This document shows positions 52,152 to 60,258 of a DNA stretch of 64,000 nt, in pieces (position 1 is the first letter of the stretch; every line of letters begins with the position of its first letter). The translations under genes and the position numbers were made by a program. A model generated the notes under the pieces. The model was given only the letters and a program-made list of their open reading frames with translations, made no database searches and was not told the DNA's origin. Origin of the DNA: Psychrobacillus sp048572895 (GTDB lineage Bacteria; Bacillota; Bacilli; Bacillales_A; Planococcaceae); assembly GCF_048572895.1 (NCBI RefSeq), contig NZ_CP183878.1, positions 3,038,001 to 3,102,000 on the forward strand, read 5' to 3'.

Positions 52152-53138
52152 TTAATATCTAAATAACATAGTAATAAACTCGTGACCGCCACCGATTGTC
52201 CAAAATAATATTAAATCTCCGCGCTTTATCTTACCAGATTCGATTCCTTCATAAAAGGCGATAAAAGGACTGCTTGTACCAGTATATCCATACTCGTCGC
52301 CTACATAAATGATCTTTTCTTCAGGTATATCAAAATGGTTTTGTATTTCATCCATATTAACTTTGGCAAATTGAGATAAGCAGAACATATCTACATCATC
52401 AATATTAAGCTGATTCCTTTCTAAAATGGATTCAAACATTTCATACGTATATGGCAGTGACATCGTTCCGTCAAATGGTAGCCATTGCATGAATTCCGCA
52501 CTTTCACCAGCTTTAATCGTTTGGGATAATCCCTTTTGTGGATATAGGATATTATTTCGGTTACTTGAGTCTACTTCAAACATCGCGTCGATAAATCCTG
52601 TATCTGTCGCAGTCTTTTCTAAAATAATTGCAGCAGAAGCATCTCCAAAGTTAGCATAAGTCATTGCATCCTTTGGATCAGCCACTAAGGAAAGATAATC
52701 AGAACCTACCACAAGTGCGGTATTAACATGTGGATTGGATTTCATATATCGTGACGCCTGTTCTACTGCAATCGTCATACCAGCGCAATTAGCATTCATA
52801 TCAAAAATAACTGTCCCTTTTTTTGCTTGAATAGCATTATGAATGAACATAGCATTAGTTGGAACAGTCACTTCAGGTACTTGAGTAGAAAATACAATCA
52901 TATCCATATCCTTGCCTTCTAATCCCGCTTTTTTCAACACTCGATTTGTTGCTTCAATCGCCATCGTAATAGTATTTTCTTCAAGATTATCAATGACATA
53001 ACGCTTTTTTCTCCCCATAATATTCAAGAAATTTGTAATATCTTTTCCTTGTTTTTTAAAGTGTTCAAGGTAAACGTCATTGTTTACTTGCTTTTTCGCA
53101 TGGTAAACATCCACTGCTTTAATTCTTATGTTAGTCAT
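52152..53138 (-). CDS. KASIII/FabH-like thiolase-fold protein with altered active site
   Basis: A 328-residue thiolase-fold protein. The nucleophile Cys118 is in place (DMNANCAGMT), and GDASAAIILE and the C-terminal KRGDLILFWTIGGGHEF follow the FabH pattern. The catalytic His of FabH (HQAN) is replaced by Ser255 (LSQFAKVN), and the Asn of GNTSAAS by Tyr285 (GYTGTSSP). Condensation by the usual Cys-His-Asn triad is therefore doubtful. It may use other residues or have another acyl-transfer role. Downstream of an unknown 116-residue gene. Confidence 0.82.
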   Translation of the reverse strand: MTNIRIKAVDVYHAKKQVNNDVYLEHFKKQGKDITNFLNIMGRKKRYVIDNLEENTITMAIEATNRVLKKAGLEGKDMDMIVFSTQVPEVTVPTNAMFIHNAIQAKKGTVIFDMNANCAGMTIAVEQASRYMKSNPHVNTALVVGSDYLSLVADPKDAMTYANFGDASAAIILEKTATDTGFIDAMFEVDSSNRNNILYPQKGLSQTIKAGESAEFMQWLPFDGTMSLPYTYEMFESILERNQLNIDDVDMFCLSQFAKVNMDEIQNHFDIPEEKIIYVGDEYGYTGTSSPFIAFYEGIESGKIKRGDLILFWTIGGGHEFITMLFRY

Positions 53139-53242
53139 AGCTGTAATAAACCTCTCTAGAAAAAATTTTAGTATTATATCAAATTACATATCATTATTTT
53201 ATTGCATCAATTTTAAGAGCTTCGCTATGTAAATATCAAATA

Positions 53243-53280
53243 AAAAAGGCAGGACCTAATAATAGCTCCCTACCTTTTTG
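53243..53280 (-). terminator. Hairpin between the 116-residue gene and the ketosynthase-like gene
   Basis: Imperfect stem AAAGGTAGGG/TCCTGCCTTT on the minus strand with a T-run. It suggests that the two genes are not always co-transcribed. Confidence 0.5.
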
Positions 53281-53285
53281 CCGTA

Positions 53286-53636
53286 TTAATATTTTTGAAT
53301 TACTTCAAACGTTGTTAGCCCTACATTATTCGCCAAGCGTTTTAATTGCATGGAGATTATAGCACTTTTCTTAATACCTACTTCTACTTTCTTAAATCCA
53401 GAAGATTTATAAAGTGCTAAACAATTTTCAAGATCTGGTATCATTTCTTTTGTTACTACATCCAGATCCCTACAATCAAATTCCAAGATGAATTCACTTG
53501 CATTAATCGATGCTAGCTTAAGCTGATAATCATCGATAAATTGTTTGGCTTTTTCAGGAGTAAAAGTTCCACTCACCGTCATATCAACCGTTTTATCGTC
53601 AAGATTTACTTTCATTGTGTAAGTACCTTCTGCCAT
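53286..53636 (-). CDS. Hypothetical 116-residue protein
   Basis: Start MAEGTYTMKVNLDDKTV chosen; an upstream ATG would add 18 non-conserved-looking residues, and AAGGAAG lies about 12 nt before the chosen codon. The pattern of beta-strands and amphipathic helices (TFTPEKAKQFIDDYQLKLASINASEFILEFDCRDLDVVTKEMIPDLENCLALYK) recalls STAS-like single-domain proteins, but I do not recognise a family. It is upstream of the ketosynthase-like gene on the same strand, a pairing worth checking for conservation. Confidence 0.65.
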   Translation of the reverse strand: MAEGTYTMKVNLDDKTVDMTVSGTFTPEKAKQFIDDYQLKLASINASEFILEFDCRDLDVVTKEMIPDLENCLALYKSSGFKKVEVGIKKSAIISMQLKRLANNVGLTTFEVIQKY

Positions 53637-53824
53637 AATATAAAACACTTCCTTATTACATCTGTAAGGACTTTCATTTAGTCTTTTCATTTAATAGGGA
53701 TATCTCCTTAAAATTTTCTCTCTATTATAGATATATACGACTAAAAAAATCCCCCTCTATAAGTATCGACATATAACAAATATTGTTAATATCTATAAAA
53801 TATTACTTAACCACTTTTAGTTTT

Positions 53825-54808
53825 TCATGTTGAAATTGGTTTCAAATGGTTGAACCCAATTAACTTTGTATAGTGAACAAGTGTCATCTGTTCATTTACC
53901 TTCCATTCATCGCCTGTTTTCACATAGCCAATCTTCTCGTATAAATAACAATTTCTTTGCTCTTGATTAATCGTATCTAGCTCCCAGCTTTGCGCTTGTG
54001 GATACATGCTTTCTAGACGTCTCATAACCTTTTGCGCAATTCCTTTCCCCTGAAACTGTTGCAAAATATTGATCATATGTAATCGCATAATGCCAGAAGA
54101 CTTCGGATACACATGGACACTTCCTATCAACAAACCATGTTCATAGATTTTAAAGTAGTCCCCTATTTGCAGACGTTCTGTAAATCTTTCAAACGATTGG
54201 AAAACTGGACTCGTATCATGATCCTGATATTTTTCATAAATAGGTTGAAAAACCTTTTTTTGCATCGCAAATAATTCCTCAGCATCTGATAAACTAGCCT
54301 TCCTTAAAGAAATAGATGATTTGCTAATCTCAAAAAGCGGTTCCAAAATATGATAAGGGATGAAATCTCCACTTTCGACAAGCTCGAGTATTTCATCTAC
54401 CGTTGCCCATCTCGCATTTGCTACCTCTTCGTATTGCAGATTCAATTGTTCCACATTTATACTTTGCTTTACTAGCCAATGGTCATCAAAACCACGAGAA
54501 AACTTTACGGTAAATATTATCTCCGCATGTTCCATTTGTAACTCAATGCCCATTTCTTCTTTTGTTTCACGAATAGCACCCATTTCACTAGTTTCTCCTA
54601 TTAAAACAGATCCTGCGGCAGCGCAGTCCCACATATTAGGCCAGCCTATTTTCCATGGCTGACGCTGTTGGATTAAAAACTGGCCTTTTTCATTCATAAT
54701 CCAAATATGAACTACTTGATGAAAGTCCCCTTCACTCATTTCATCTCCTCTTACCCATGTCTTTCCTGTGCTTTCTCTGAACTCATTTAAAATATCCCAC
54801 TGTTCCAT
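53825..54808 (-). CDS. Nudix hydrolase-GNAT acetyltransferase fusion
   Basis: A 327-residue two-domain protein. Residues 1-165 are a Nudix domain with a complete box (residues 66-88, G-x5-E-x7-RE-x2-EE-x-G, G66 to G87), resembling isopentenyl-diphosphate isomerase-like Nudix enzymes (VVHIWIMNEKGQFLIQQR). Residues 175-320 are a GNAT domain with LHMINILQQFQGKGIAQKVM as acetyl-CoA loop. The start MEQWDILNE has AAGGTGGGGG closely upstream. Substrates are unknown. Confidence 0.85.
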   Translation of the reverse strand: MEQWDILNEFRESTGKTWVRGDEMSEGDFHQVVHIWIMNEKGQFLIQQRQPWKIGWPNMWDCAAAGSVLIGETSEMGAIRETKEEMGIELQMEHAEIIFTVKFSRGFDDHWLVKQSINVEQLNLQYEEVANARWATVDEILELVESGDFIPYHILEPLFEISKSSISLRKASLSDAEELFAMQKKVFQPIYEKYQDHDTSPVFQSFERFTERLQIGDYFKIYEHGLLIGSVHVYPKSSGIMRLHMINILQQFQGKGIAQKVMRRLESMYPQAQSWELDTINQEQRNCYLYEKIGYVKTGDEWKVNEQMTLVHYTKLIGFNHLKPIST

Positions 54809-54878
54809 TTTTACCCCCACCTTACTCATTATTCCATTAAATTAGTATATCATTTTAGCTTTTAATATTTGACTATGT

Positions 54879-54907
54879 TTGACATTTATTTTATTGTATG
54901 AGATAAT
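54879..54907 (+). promoter_or_regulatory. Strong sigma-A promoter in the Nudix-MFS gap
   Basis: TTGACA (54879-54884) and GATAAT (54902-54907), spacing exactly 17 nt, on the plus strand. No plus-strand gene follows, so the product is probably an RNA. Confidence 0.75.
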
Positions 54908-54913
54908 TCTATA

Positions 54914-55168
54914 GTTAACATTTGGTACGACATAGTTTTTAGATATTGGCATTCTGCTATATGTGTTTTTGATAATACTTATTCACACTGGAGCGGCTAT
55001 AGGGTCGCAAGGACGTAAAAGAAGGTAGGGTTTACGTTGCTTAGGTTAGAAGGCAACCAGTGGAACAATTTACCGCGGCATTGAAAGAGTTCCTTTCATG
55101 GAAATTATTCCCCGAGCTTTTCGGGATGAAATTTAAATTCAAAAGTTATGTTATACCTATACAAAATC
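54914..55168 (+). ncRNA. Candidate structured non-coding RNA, unassigned
   Basis: Downstream of a near-consensus promoter, with no open frame. Pairings seen: CACTGG (54986-54991) with CCAGTG (55057-55062), enclosing ACGTAAA (55013-55019) with TTTACGT (55031-55037); GGAAC (55063-55067) with GTTCC (55089-55093); TTTCAT with ATGAAA enclosing CCCGA/TCGGG (about 55094-55130). The 3' end could be the CCCGA hairpin or the terminator at 55169-55199. It does not match the T-box, 6S, SRP or common riboswitch consensus as far as I can tell. Confidence 0.55.
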
Positions 55169-55200
55169 AAGGGGTGCTCTCATTATGAGAGCACCCCTTG
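55168..55200 (-). terminator. Terminator after the second MFS gene
   Basis: A 15-bp inverted repeat AAGGGGTGCTCTCAT/ATGAGAGCACCCCTT with almost no loop. The minus strand continues TTGATTTTGT, the plus strand is less T-rich, so the minus-strand MFS gene is the likelier user. Confidence 0.8.
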
Positions 55201-55206
55201 TCCAAT

Positions 55207-56484
55207 TTATAAAGCTATTTCTTTTTTACGTTTATTGTATTCCTTAAACGTCAGTAGATAGATGAATCCGCTCAGTAGTGCTAAAGCTGCCAGTATAACA
55301 AATGTCCAAGTAAAACCGATCCACGTGACTAGTGGGAATACTAACGGTGCAATCGTACGACCAATCGTATAACGCAAACTTGCAGCCGCAAAATACTGAC
55401 CTCTCATATCATCAGGAGCCAATTTAGAAACAAAGCTTTCCTGCAGCCCAACCGTTGCTAGTTCCCCTAGTGTAAAGATCGCCATCGCAATTAGGAAAAC
55501 CCAGAAGTTCGCTGTCATTGGGAATACAAGCATTGCCACTGCGTATAAAAACGAGGAAAGAAAGAATACCCATTTCTCCGGATACTTCGTCATCCATCTC
55601 GTAACAAATACCGTAAACATTACTACTAATAATCCATTTTCTGAAAGTAGAATACCGAACGAACCTTCTCCGGTTACTGCCCACTCCCTGTTAAACAAAT
55701 TCCCAAGCACCTGCTTATCGATGGCGTCTTTCATATAAACTGGTATGAGCATATCTAATTGCATATAAGTTTGCGCTAACAAAATACCTGCAATAACAAA
55801 TAAGAAGAAAACCTTATCCTTGACGATTAATCCATAAGCTTTCATCTGTTTGACAATTACCTGCATCCAATTATTCGATCCGCTAGCCACCTGCGCTTTC
55901 ATGTCAGCCGTTAATGTTTCCTCTGTTAAAAATCTAATGGCAAATCCTACTACACAGAAAATAATTCCTGAAACTAACAAAAGTATAAAACGGTGATTAA
56001 AGAATAATACCGCACCTACTATCGGGCCAATAACTACCGTAATATTTATGGACGTATAGAACACCGAAAATACTGTACTTCTATCTTTCTCTGGTACAAC
56101 ATCTGCGACAATTGCTTGACTTGCAGGATGATACAACGAACCAGCCATCCCTGCAATCGTGAAGGCCACAAAGCTTAGTATCGGTGAATCTAACCAAGGA
56201 GAATTCGCAAAAGCAAATAAAACAAATGCCAAACCTTCTGCAGTTGCAGAGAAAAATAACATCGTCCGTCGACCAAATCTATCTGCACAATAGCCCCCGA
56301 TTAAATTAGCACCAACCGAAAATACTTGCGATGCAACCAATAAAATTCCTGCCATACTCGTTCCAAATTCATCCGCAAAATAAATCGCTAAAAACGGAAA
56401 TACCATCCAAAAGCTTAAATTACTAAAAAACTCTCCAAACAAACGAACCTGCAAACTACGATCCCAATCTCTTATTCTCATCAT
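55207..56484 (-). CDS. MFS transporter, multidrug efflux type
   Basis: A 425-residue major facilitator with about twelve segments. The start MMRIRDWDRSLQVRLFGEFFSNLSFWMVFPFLAIYFADEFG follows GAGGAAAAG. Motif A is GGYCADRFGRRTML (between segments 2 and 3). The gene resembles MDR-type transporters of Bacillales; an insertion of charged residues sits between segments 7 and 8 (PVYMKDAIDKQVLGNLFNREWAV). Substrate unknown. Monocistronic. Confidence 0.88.
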   Translation of the reverse strand: MMRIRDWDRSLQVRLFGEFFSNLSFWMVFPFLAIYFADEFGTSMAGILLVASQVFSVGANLIGGYCADRFGRRTMLFFSATAEGLAFVLFAFANSPWLDSPILSFVAFTIAGMAGSLYHPASQAIVADVVPEKDRSTVFSVFYTSINITVVIGPIVGAVLFFNHRFILLLVSGIIFCVVGFAIRFLTEETLTADMKAQVASGSNNWMQVIVKQMKAYGLIVKDKVFFLFVIAGILLAQTYMQLDMLIPVYMKDAIDKQVLGNLFNREWAVTGEGSFGILLSENGLLVVMFTVFVTRWMTKYPEKWVFFLSSFLYAVAMLVFPMTANFWVFLIAMAIFTLGELATVGLQESFVSKLAPDDMRGQYFAAASLRYTIGRTIAPLVFPLVTWIGFTWTFVILAALALLSGFIYLLTFKEYNKRKKEIAL

Positions 56485-56599
56485 CTTTTCCTCACAACTC
56501 ATAGATTAGACAATCCTATCACACTATTTCGATTTTCGAAATAGACATTTTAACTATGAATTCTTTTTTTATTAAATGAAATTCTCTACTGCAGATTAA

Positions 56600-56760
56600 G
56601 AAGTGCCCATAAAACTGCTAATATAGCCCTTAAACCGCCCCGTATAGCCCGTATTTATCTTGCGATGTTTTATAAATCAAATAATAACCCTTAAAATTTA
56701 ACAAATTGCACCTAAACTATATATAAGCGCCTATAAAAAAGCGAAAATCATATAATAAGG
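56600..56760 (+). repeat. Degenerate 21-bp periodic array C
   Basis: GCCC(A/T/G)TAAA-like words begin at 56605, 56626 and 56647 (exactly 21 bp apart), then decayed units near 56668, 56687, 56708 and 56729. The unit sequence is unrelated to arrays A and B. No open frame. The rest of 56485-56599 shows nothing. Confidence 0.65.
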
Positions 56761-56816
56761 TTTACGACATATTCACTGGAGATAGAAAACAGCAATTCCT
56801 GTTGCTACACACATAC

Positions 56817-57029
56817 TCATATCTTAAGTTTACAAGGATTAGCAAGACTTTTTTGTGCTCTTGCTACTTCTATAGCTGAATTTAATGCTAGCAAACTTGT
56901 TTTTAATGCGATATCTTTTACTATTTTTACTACATTCAAAATTTCTTGATAGCAATGGCTCAAATTTATGATTAAGTCTGACGTCGACTTCGTTTTCTCG
57001 TATATTTCCCGAGAATACTCACTTCTTCT
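56817..57029 (-). pseudogene. Remnant of a methyl-accepting chemotaxis protein
   Basis: A minus-strand open stretch of about 70 codons without a start codon translates to a signalling-domain fragment: REIYEKTKSTSDLIINLS, then ILNVVKIVKDIALKTSLLALNSAIEVARAQKS. The second part matches the hairpin-tip motif of chemoreceptors (QTNLLALNAAIEAARAGE in the intact receptor at 61.3 kb). It stops at TGA (56817-56819) before the rest of the domain. It lies directly downstream of the methyltransferase gene. Confidence 0.75.
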
Positions 57030-57052
57030 AGACTATCCTGTTTGTAAATAAT

Positions 57053-57799
57053 TCATATCTGTCCGATGTATGCAATTGTTTCATTTGGTACAATAAGCTT
57101 GTCGTCAGTTGCATATTTATCAAACAATTTTTCTAGATGCAATACATAGCTATCATATTCCGAGTCATTTTCTTTTAGAGAATATGAGGCAGAGAGATTT
57201 CTACCAATAAATTTTAACTTATCAAACTGCAAATCATTTTGAAAACGAAGTACCTCAAAATCTTCAAAAAATGCTTTGATGCTTTCATCCATATAACTAA
57301 TTCCTCCACTGAAGCCTTTAAAGTCTTTGCAAAACATCTTGAAGATTTGTTCGTTCTCTTTTACTAACGGACTATCCATCACACGCGAATTCCATATTAA
57401 AATAACTTTTCCACTATTCTTGAGAATACGTCTGCACTCCAATTTAAACTCTACAGCATCAAACCAGTGAAATGCCTGTGCAACAGTAATAAAATCTACA
57501 CTATTTTCATAAAGAGTTGTTTTCTCTGCACTTCCATCCACTGGATAAAATATTTCAAATTGTGCTAAACTTTTTTTAGCTTCTCTTCGCATATCCTCAT
57601 TTGGTTCTACTCCGTACACTGTACATCCCATTTCAAGTAACTCCTTTGAAAATATTCCAGTGCCCGAACCAATATCAGCGACAATAGAATTTTTTCCAAT
57701 CCCGATACTTGATAAATGATTTATAAAAACAGGGGCATATCCAGGTCTTGCATTTGCATAAACAGCAGCTTTACCGGTGAATTTTTTTGTGTTGTCCAA
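57053..57799 (-). CDS. Class I SAM-dependent methyltransferase
   Basis: A 248-residue methyltransferase of the type-11/UbiE-like group. Start at TTG (MDNTKKFTGKAAVYANARPGYAP) with AAAGGAG 8 nt upstream; a longer reading from 57871 is rejected. SAM motif I VADIGSGTGIFS (40-51), acidic loop GVEPNEDMRREA, then DFITVAQAFHWFDAVEF, which is common in Bacillales relatives of YcgJ/trans-aconitate methyltransferase types. The acceptor is unknown. Confidence 0.85.
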   Translation of the reverse strand: MDNTKKFTGKAAVYANARPGYAPVFINHLSSIGIGKNSIVADIGSGTGIFSKELLEMGCTVYGVEPNEDMRREAKKSLAQFEIFYPVDGSAEKTTLYENSVDFITVAQAFHWFDAVEFKLECRRILKNSGKVILIWNSRVMDSPLVKENEQIFKMFCKDFKGFSGGISYMDESIKAFFEDFEVLRFQNDLQFDKLKFIGRNLSASYSLKENDSEYDSYVLHLEKLFDKYATDDKLIVPNETIAYIGQI

Positions 57800-58025
57800 A
57801 ATAGATTCTCCTTTATCAACTACAATAGTTGATTCTCTACTAGTGTATTTTATTGTAACTTCCAATTGCATTCTACTTGTTATATTACTCCAAAACCCAT
57901 TTTTTGCATGAGGTGTATACTAATACTCTAGGATGAGAATTCCTCTAAACCGTTAATAATGAAAGGTTTCATAATAATAACATTTTCCCCCTCTATTAGG
58001 ATAGATGTCGTACGAGGCTATATAA

Positions 58026-58062
58026 AAAAACTACAAAGGATTATCTCCCTCGTAGTCGCTGA
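58026..58062 (-). terminator. Terminator after pbuX
   Basis: On the minus strand ACTAC...GGGA pairs with TCC...GTAGT (with wobble pairs), followed by seven T. Directly downstream of pbuX. Confidence 0.65.
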
Positions 58063-58066
58063 AAAG

Positions 58067-59341
58067 TTATGAAGTTTTCCATCTCGGAATCATGTTAAAG
58101 ACAATATTTAGAACTATTGCAGTCATACTTCCTGCAACAATCCCGTTACTAGTCAATATTTTGATGTTCTTTGGTAATTCAGCAAATAACTCAGGAACTA
58201 CCGTTACCCCAAGCCCAATACCAATAGAACATGCAATAATCATCGAATTATCTCCAGAATCTGATACAACTTTACTTAACATTTTAATCCCTTGTGCCAC
58301 AATCATCCCGAACATTGCTATCATTGCTCCGCCTAACACGGACTCAGGAATGATTGTTGTTAGAGCTGCAATCTTAGGGATAAAGCCAAGCACTATTAGC
58401 ATTGCACCCGTTATATAAATCACCTTTTTCGTTTTTACACCTGAGATTTGCATAAGCCCTACATTTTGAGAAAAAGTTGTGTACGGGAATGAGTTGAAAA
58501 TACCACCTAATACTACGGCAATTCCTTCCGCACGATAACCTTTCGTTAAATCCTCTTTTTCAATTTTCTTTCCAAGCATATCTCCAAGTGCAAAATACAC
58601 ACCAGTTGATTCGACTAACGATACTATAGCTACTAACGTCATCGTAATAATAGGAGAAATTTCAAAAGTCGGTGTACCGAAGTAAAATGGCTGAATCATA
58701 TGGAAAAAATCTGAATCTCGCACAAGAGAAAAATCAACCTTCCCCATAAATGCTGCTGCAATTGTTCCACCAATAATCCCTATTAAAATAGAAATAGCTT
58801 TTATATAGCCTGTGGAAAAACGATATAACAATACGATAAAAAGTAGGGTACCAAAGGCTAAAAGAATGTTTGACTTGGAACCAAAGTCCGCTGCTCCTTG
58901 TCCGCCCCCCATATTATTGATAGCGACGGGTATTAACGTAATCCCAATAATAGTTACAACAGAACCCGTTACAACAGGAGGGAAAAACTTAACAAGCCTC
59001 CCAAAAAATCCACTTATTAATATAACGACTACACCCGAAACAATAATTGCTCCATAAATAGCAGAAACTCCATAATCTCCACCTATAGCAATCATTGGTC
59101 CAACCGCTGTAAAAGTACATCCTAATACTACTGGAAGTCCAATTCCAAAAAATCGGTTACTCATAACTTGTAAAATGGTTGCCACACCACACATTAATAT
59201 ATCAATAGCTACTAAATATGTAAGCTGTTCTGACGTAAGACCAATTGCTCCGCCAACGATTAACGGTACAATAACTGCCCCTGCGTACATTGCAAGGACA
59301 TGCTGAATACCGAGCGCAGTATTTTTTAAAGCGCTATTCAT
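58067..59341 (-). CDS. pbuX: Xanthine permease PbuX
   Basis: Nucleobase:cation symporter (NCS2) of 424 residues with about fourteen hydrophobic segments. Family motifs: ALGIQHVLAMYAGAVIVPLIVGGAIGL, GLPVVLGCTFTAVGPM, SLVESTGVYFALGD (segment 8 with the substrate-site Glu) and FNSFPYTTFSQNVGLMQISGVKTK. It overlaps the xpt stop by 4 nt (ATGA), as in the B. subtilis xpt-pbuX operon. Xanthine preference is inferred from that context and the guanine riboswitch. Confidence 0.94.
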   Translation of the reverse strand: MNSALKNTALGIQHVLAMYAGAVIVPLIVGGAIGLTSEQLTYLVAIDILMCGVATILQVMSNRFFGIGLPVVLGCTFTAVGPMIAIGGDYGVSAIYGAIIVSGVVVILISGFFGRLVKFFPPVVTGSVVTIIGITLIPVAINNMGGGQGAADFGSKSNILLAFGTLLFIVLLYRFSTGYIKAISILIGIIGGTIAAAFMGKVDFSLVRDSDFFHMIQPFYFGTPTFEISPIITMTLVAIVSLVESTGVYFALGDMLGKKIEKEDLTKGYRAEGIAVVLGGIFNSFPYTTFSQNVGLMQISGVKTKKVIYITGAMLIVLGFIPKIAALTTIIPESVLGGAMIAMFGMIVAQGIKMLSKVVSDSGDNSMIIACSIGIGLGVTVVPELFAELPKNIKILTSNGIVAGSMTAIVLNIVFNMIPRWKTS

Positions 59342-59925
59342 CTTGATGTTTCCTCCTCAAAAAACTCAACTTTACCGTTTGCCAATGATTTTATATTGGC
59401 AAGTGAATCTACACGAATACCTTTTTCACGAATAAGTTGTCCGCCTGGTTGGAAACCTTTTTCAATAACAATTCCGACTCCAGCAGTTTTCGCTTCTGCT
59501 TGATTTAGAATATCTAAAAGTCCTAAAGCAGCTTGTCCGTTTGCCAAAAAGTCATCAATGATCAATACTGTATCTTCATGGTTGATAAAATCTTTTGAAA
59601 CGGAAATGTCATTCGTTTCTCCCTTGGTAAATGAGTGAACTTTAGAAGTAAACAAATTATCAGAAAGTGTTAGTGATTTACGTTTTCTAGCAAAAACAAC
59701 GGGTACTCCTAATGTAAGACCTGCAAACATAGAAGGAGCAATACCAGAAGATTCAATCGTTAGTATCTTTGTGATTCCAGCATCCTTATAACGTGCTGCA
59801 AACTCATTGCCTATTGCTTGCATTAATATAGGATCGATTTGGTGATTTAAAAAAGTATCTACTTTCAATACATTTTCCGATAACACTTTCCCACTTTGTA
59901 TAATTTTATCTTGTAGTAATTTCAT
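59338..59925 (-). CDS. xpt: Xanthine phosphoribosyltransferase Xpt
   Basis: Salvages xanthine to XMP. The 195-residue protein is strongly similar to B. subtilis Xpt: VDTFLNHQIDPILMQAIGNEFA, ESSGIAPSMFAGLTLGVPVVFARKRKSLTL and the PRPP motif VLIIDDFLANGQAALGLLDI (near 125-144). The start MKLLQDKIIQ is set by alignment and by GAGAGGAAA upstream; longer readings enter the leader. First gene of the riboswitch-xpt-pbuX operon. Confidence 0.95.
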   Translation of the reverse strand: MKLLQDKIIQSGKVLSENVLKVDTFLNHQIDPILMQAIGNEFAARYKDAGITKILTIESSGIAPSMFAGLTLGVPVVFARKRKSLTLSDNLFTSKVHSFTKGETNDISVSKDFINHEDTVLIIDDFLANGQAALGLLDILNQAEAKTAGVGIVIEKGFQPGGQLIREKGIRVDSLANIKSLANGKVEFFEEETSR

Positions 59926-59962
59926 AAATGAACATTTCCTCTCCAGTTTTAATTTGGCTAAA

Positions 59963-60163
59963 CAAAAAGCCCAAATGATATTGCAGCCACTCAATTATGG
60001 AGTGGAGCAATGTCATTCGAGCTTGAAAAAGTCGAATCGAAATAAAATCGATCATGACAAAAATGCCATAACCCAAGTATTTCATCGCCACCCATAGTCA
60101 GCTTGTTTACGGTAAGCTGGTAGAAACTTGCAGGCCATATCCCTGCGATTATACGAGTTTTTG
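59963..60163 (-). promoter_or_regulatory. Guanine riboswitch with terminator, upstream of xpt
   Basis: The aptamer (about 60087-60158, minus strand) shows ATAATCGC, GGATATGGCC, GTTTCTACC, CCGTAAA and GACTATGGGT. The specificity base is C (GACTATG), which indicates guanine/hypoxanthine rather than adenine. A long terminator stem follows (AATGACATTGC...GCAATATCATT, about 59966-60020) with a T-run. Confidence 0.96.
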
Positions 60164-60180
60164 CTATTTGAATATTTCTC

Positions 60181-60208
60181 ATTATAGCACGCTCATCTCT
60201 ATTTACAA
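60181..60208 (-). promoter_or_regulatory. Promoter of the xpt operon
   Basis: Minus strand TTGTAA (60203-60208) and TATAAT (60181-60186), spacing 16 nt. A PurR-type box was not recognised. Confidence 0.65.
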
Positions 60209-60258
60209 TCGTCCATAAATATGTTCAATGATTCATAAAATTCAGTTGATAAAACAAA

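Noticed and set aside
55055..55080. T-box-like words GTGGAAC and ACCGCGG in the candidate RNA
   Set aside because: They are not contiguous as in GGGTGGTACCGCG, stem I elements are missing, and no plus-strand gene follows.
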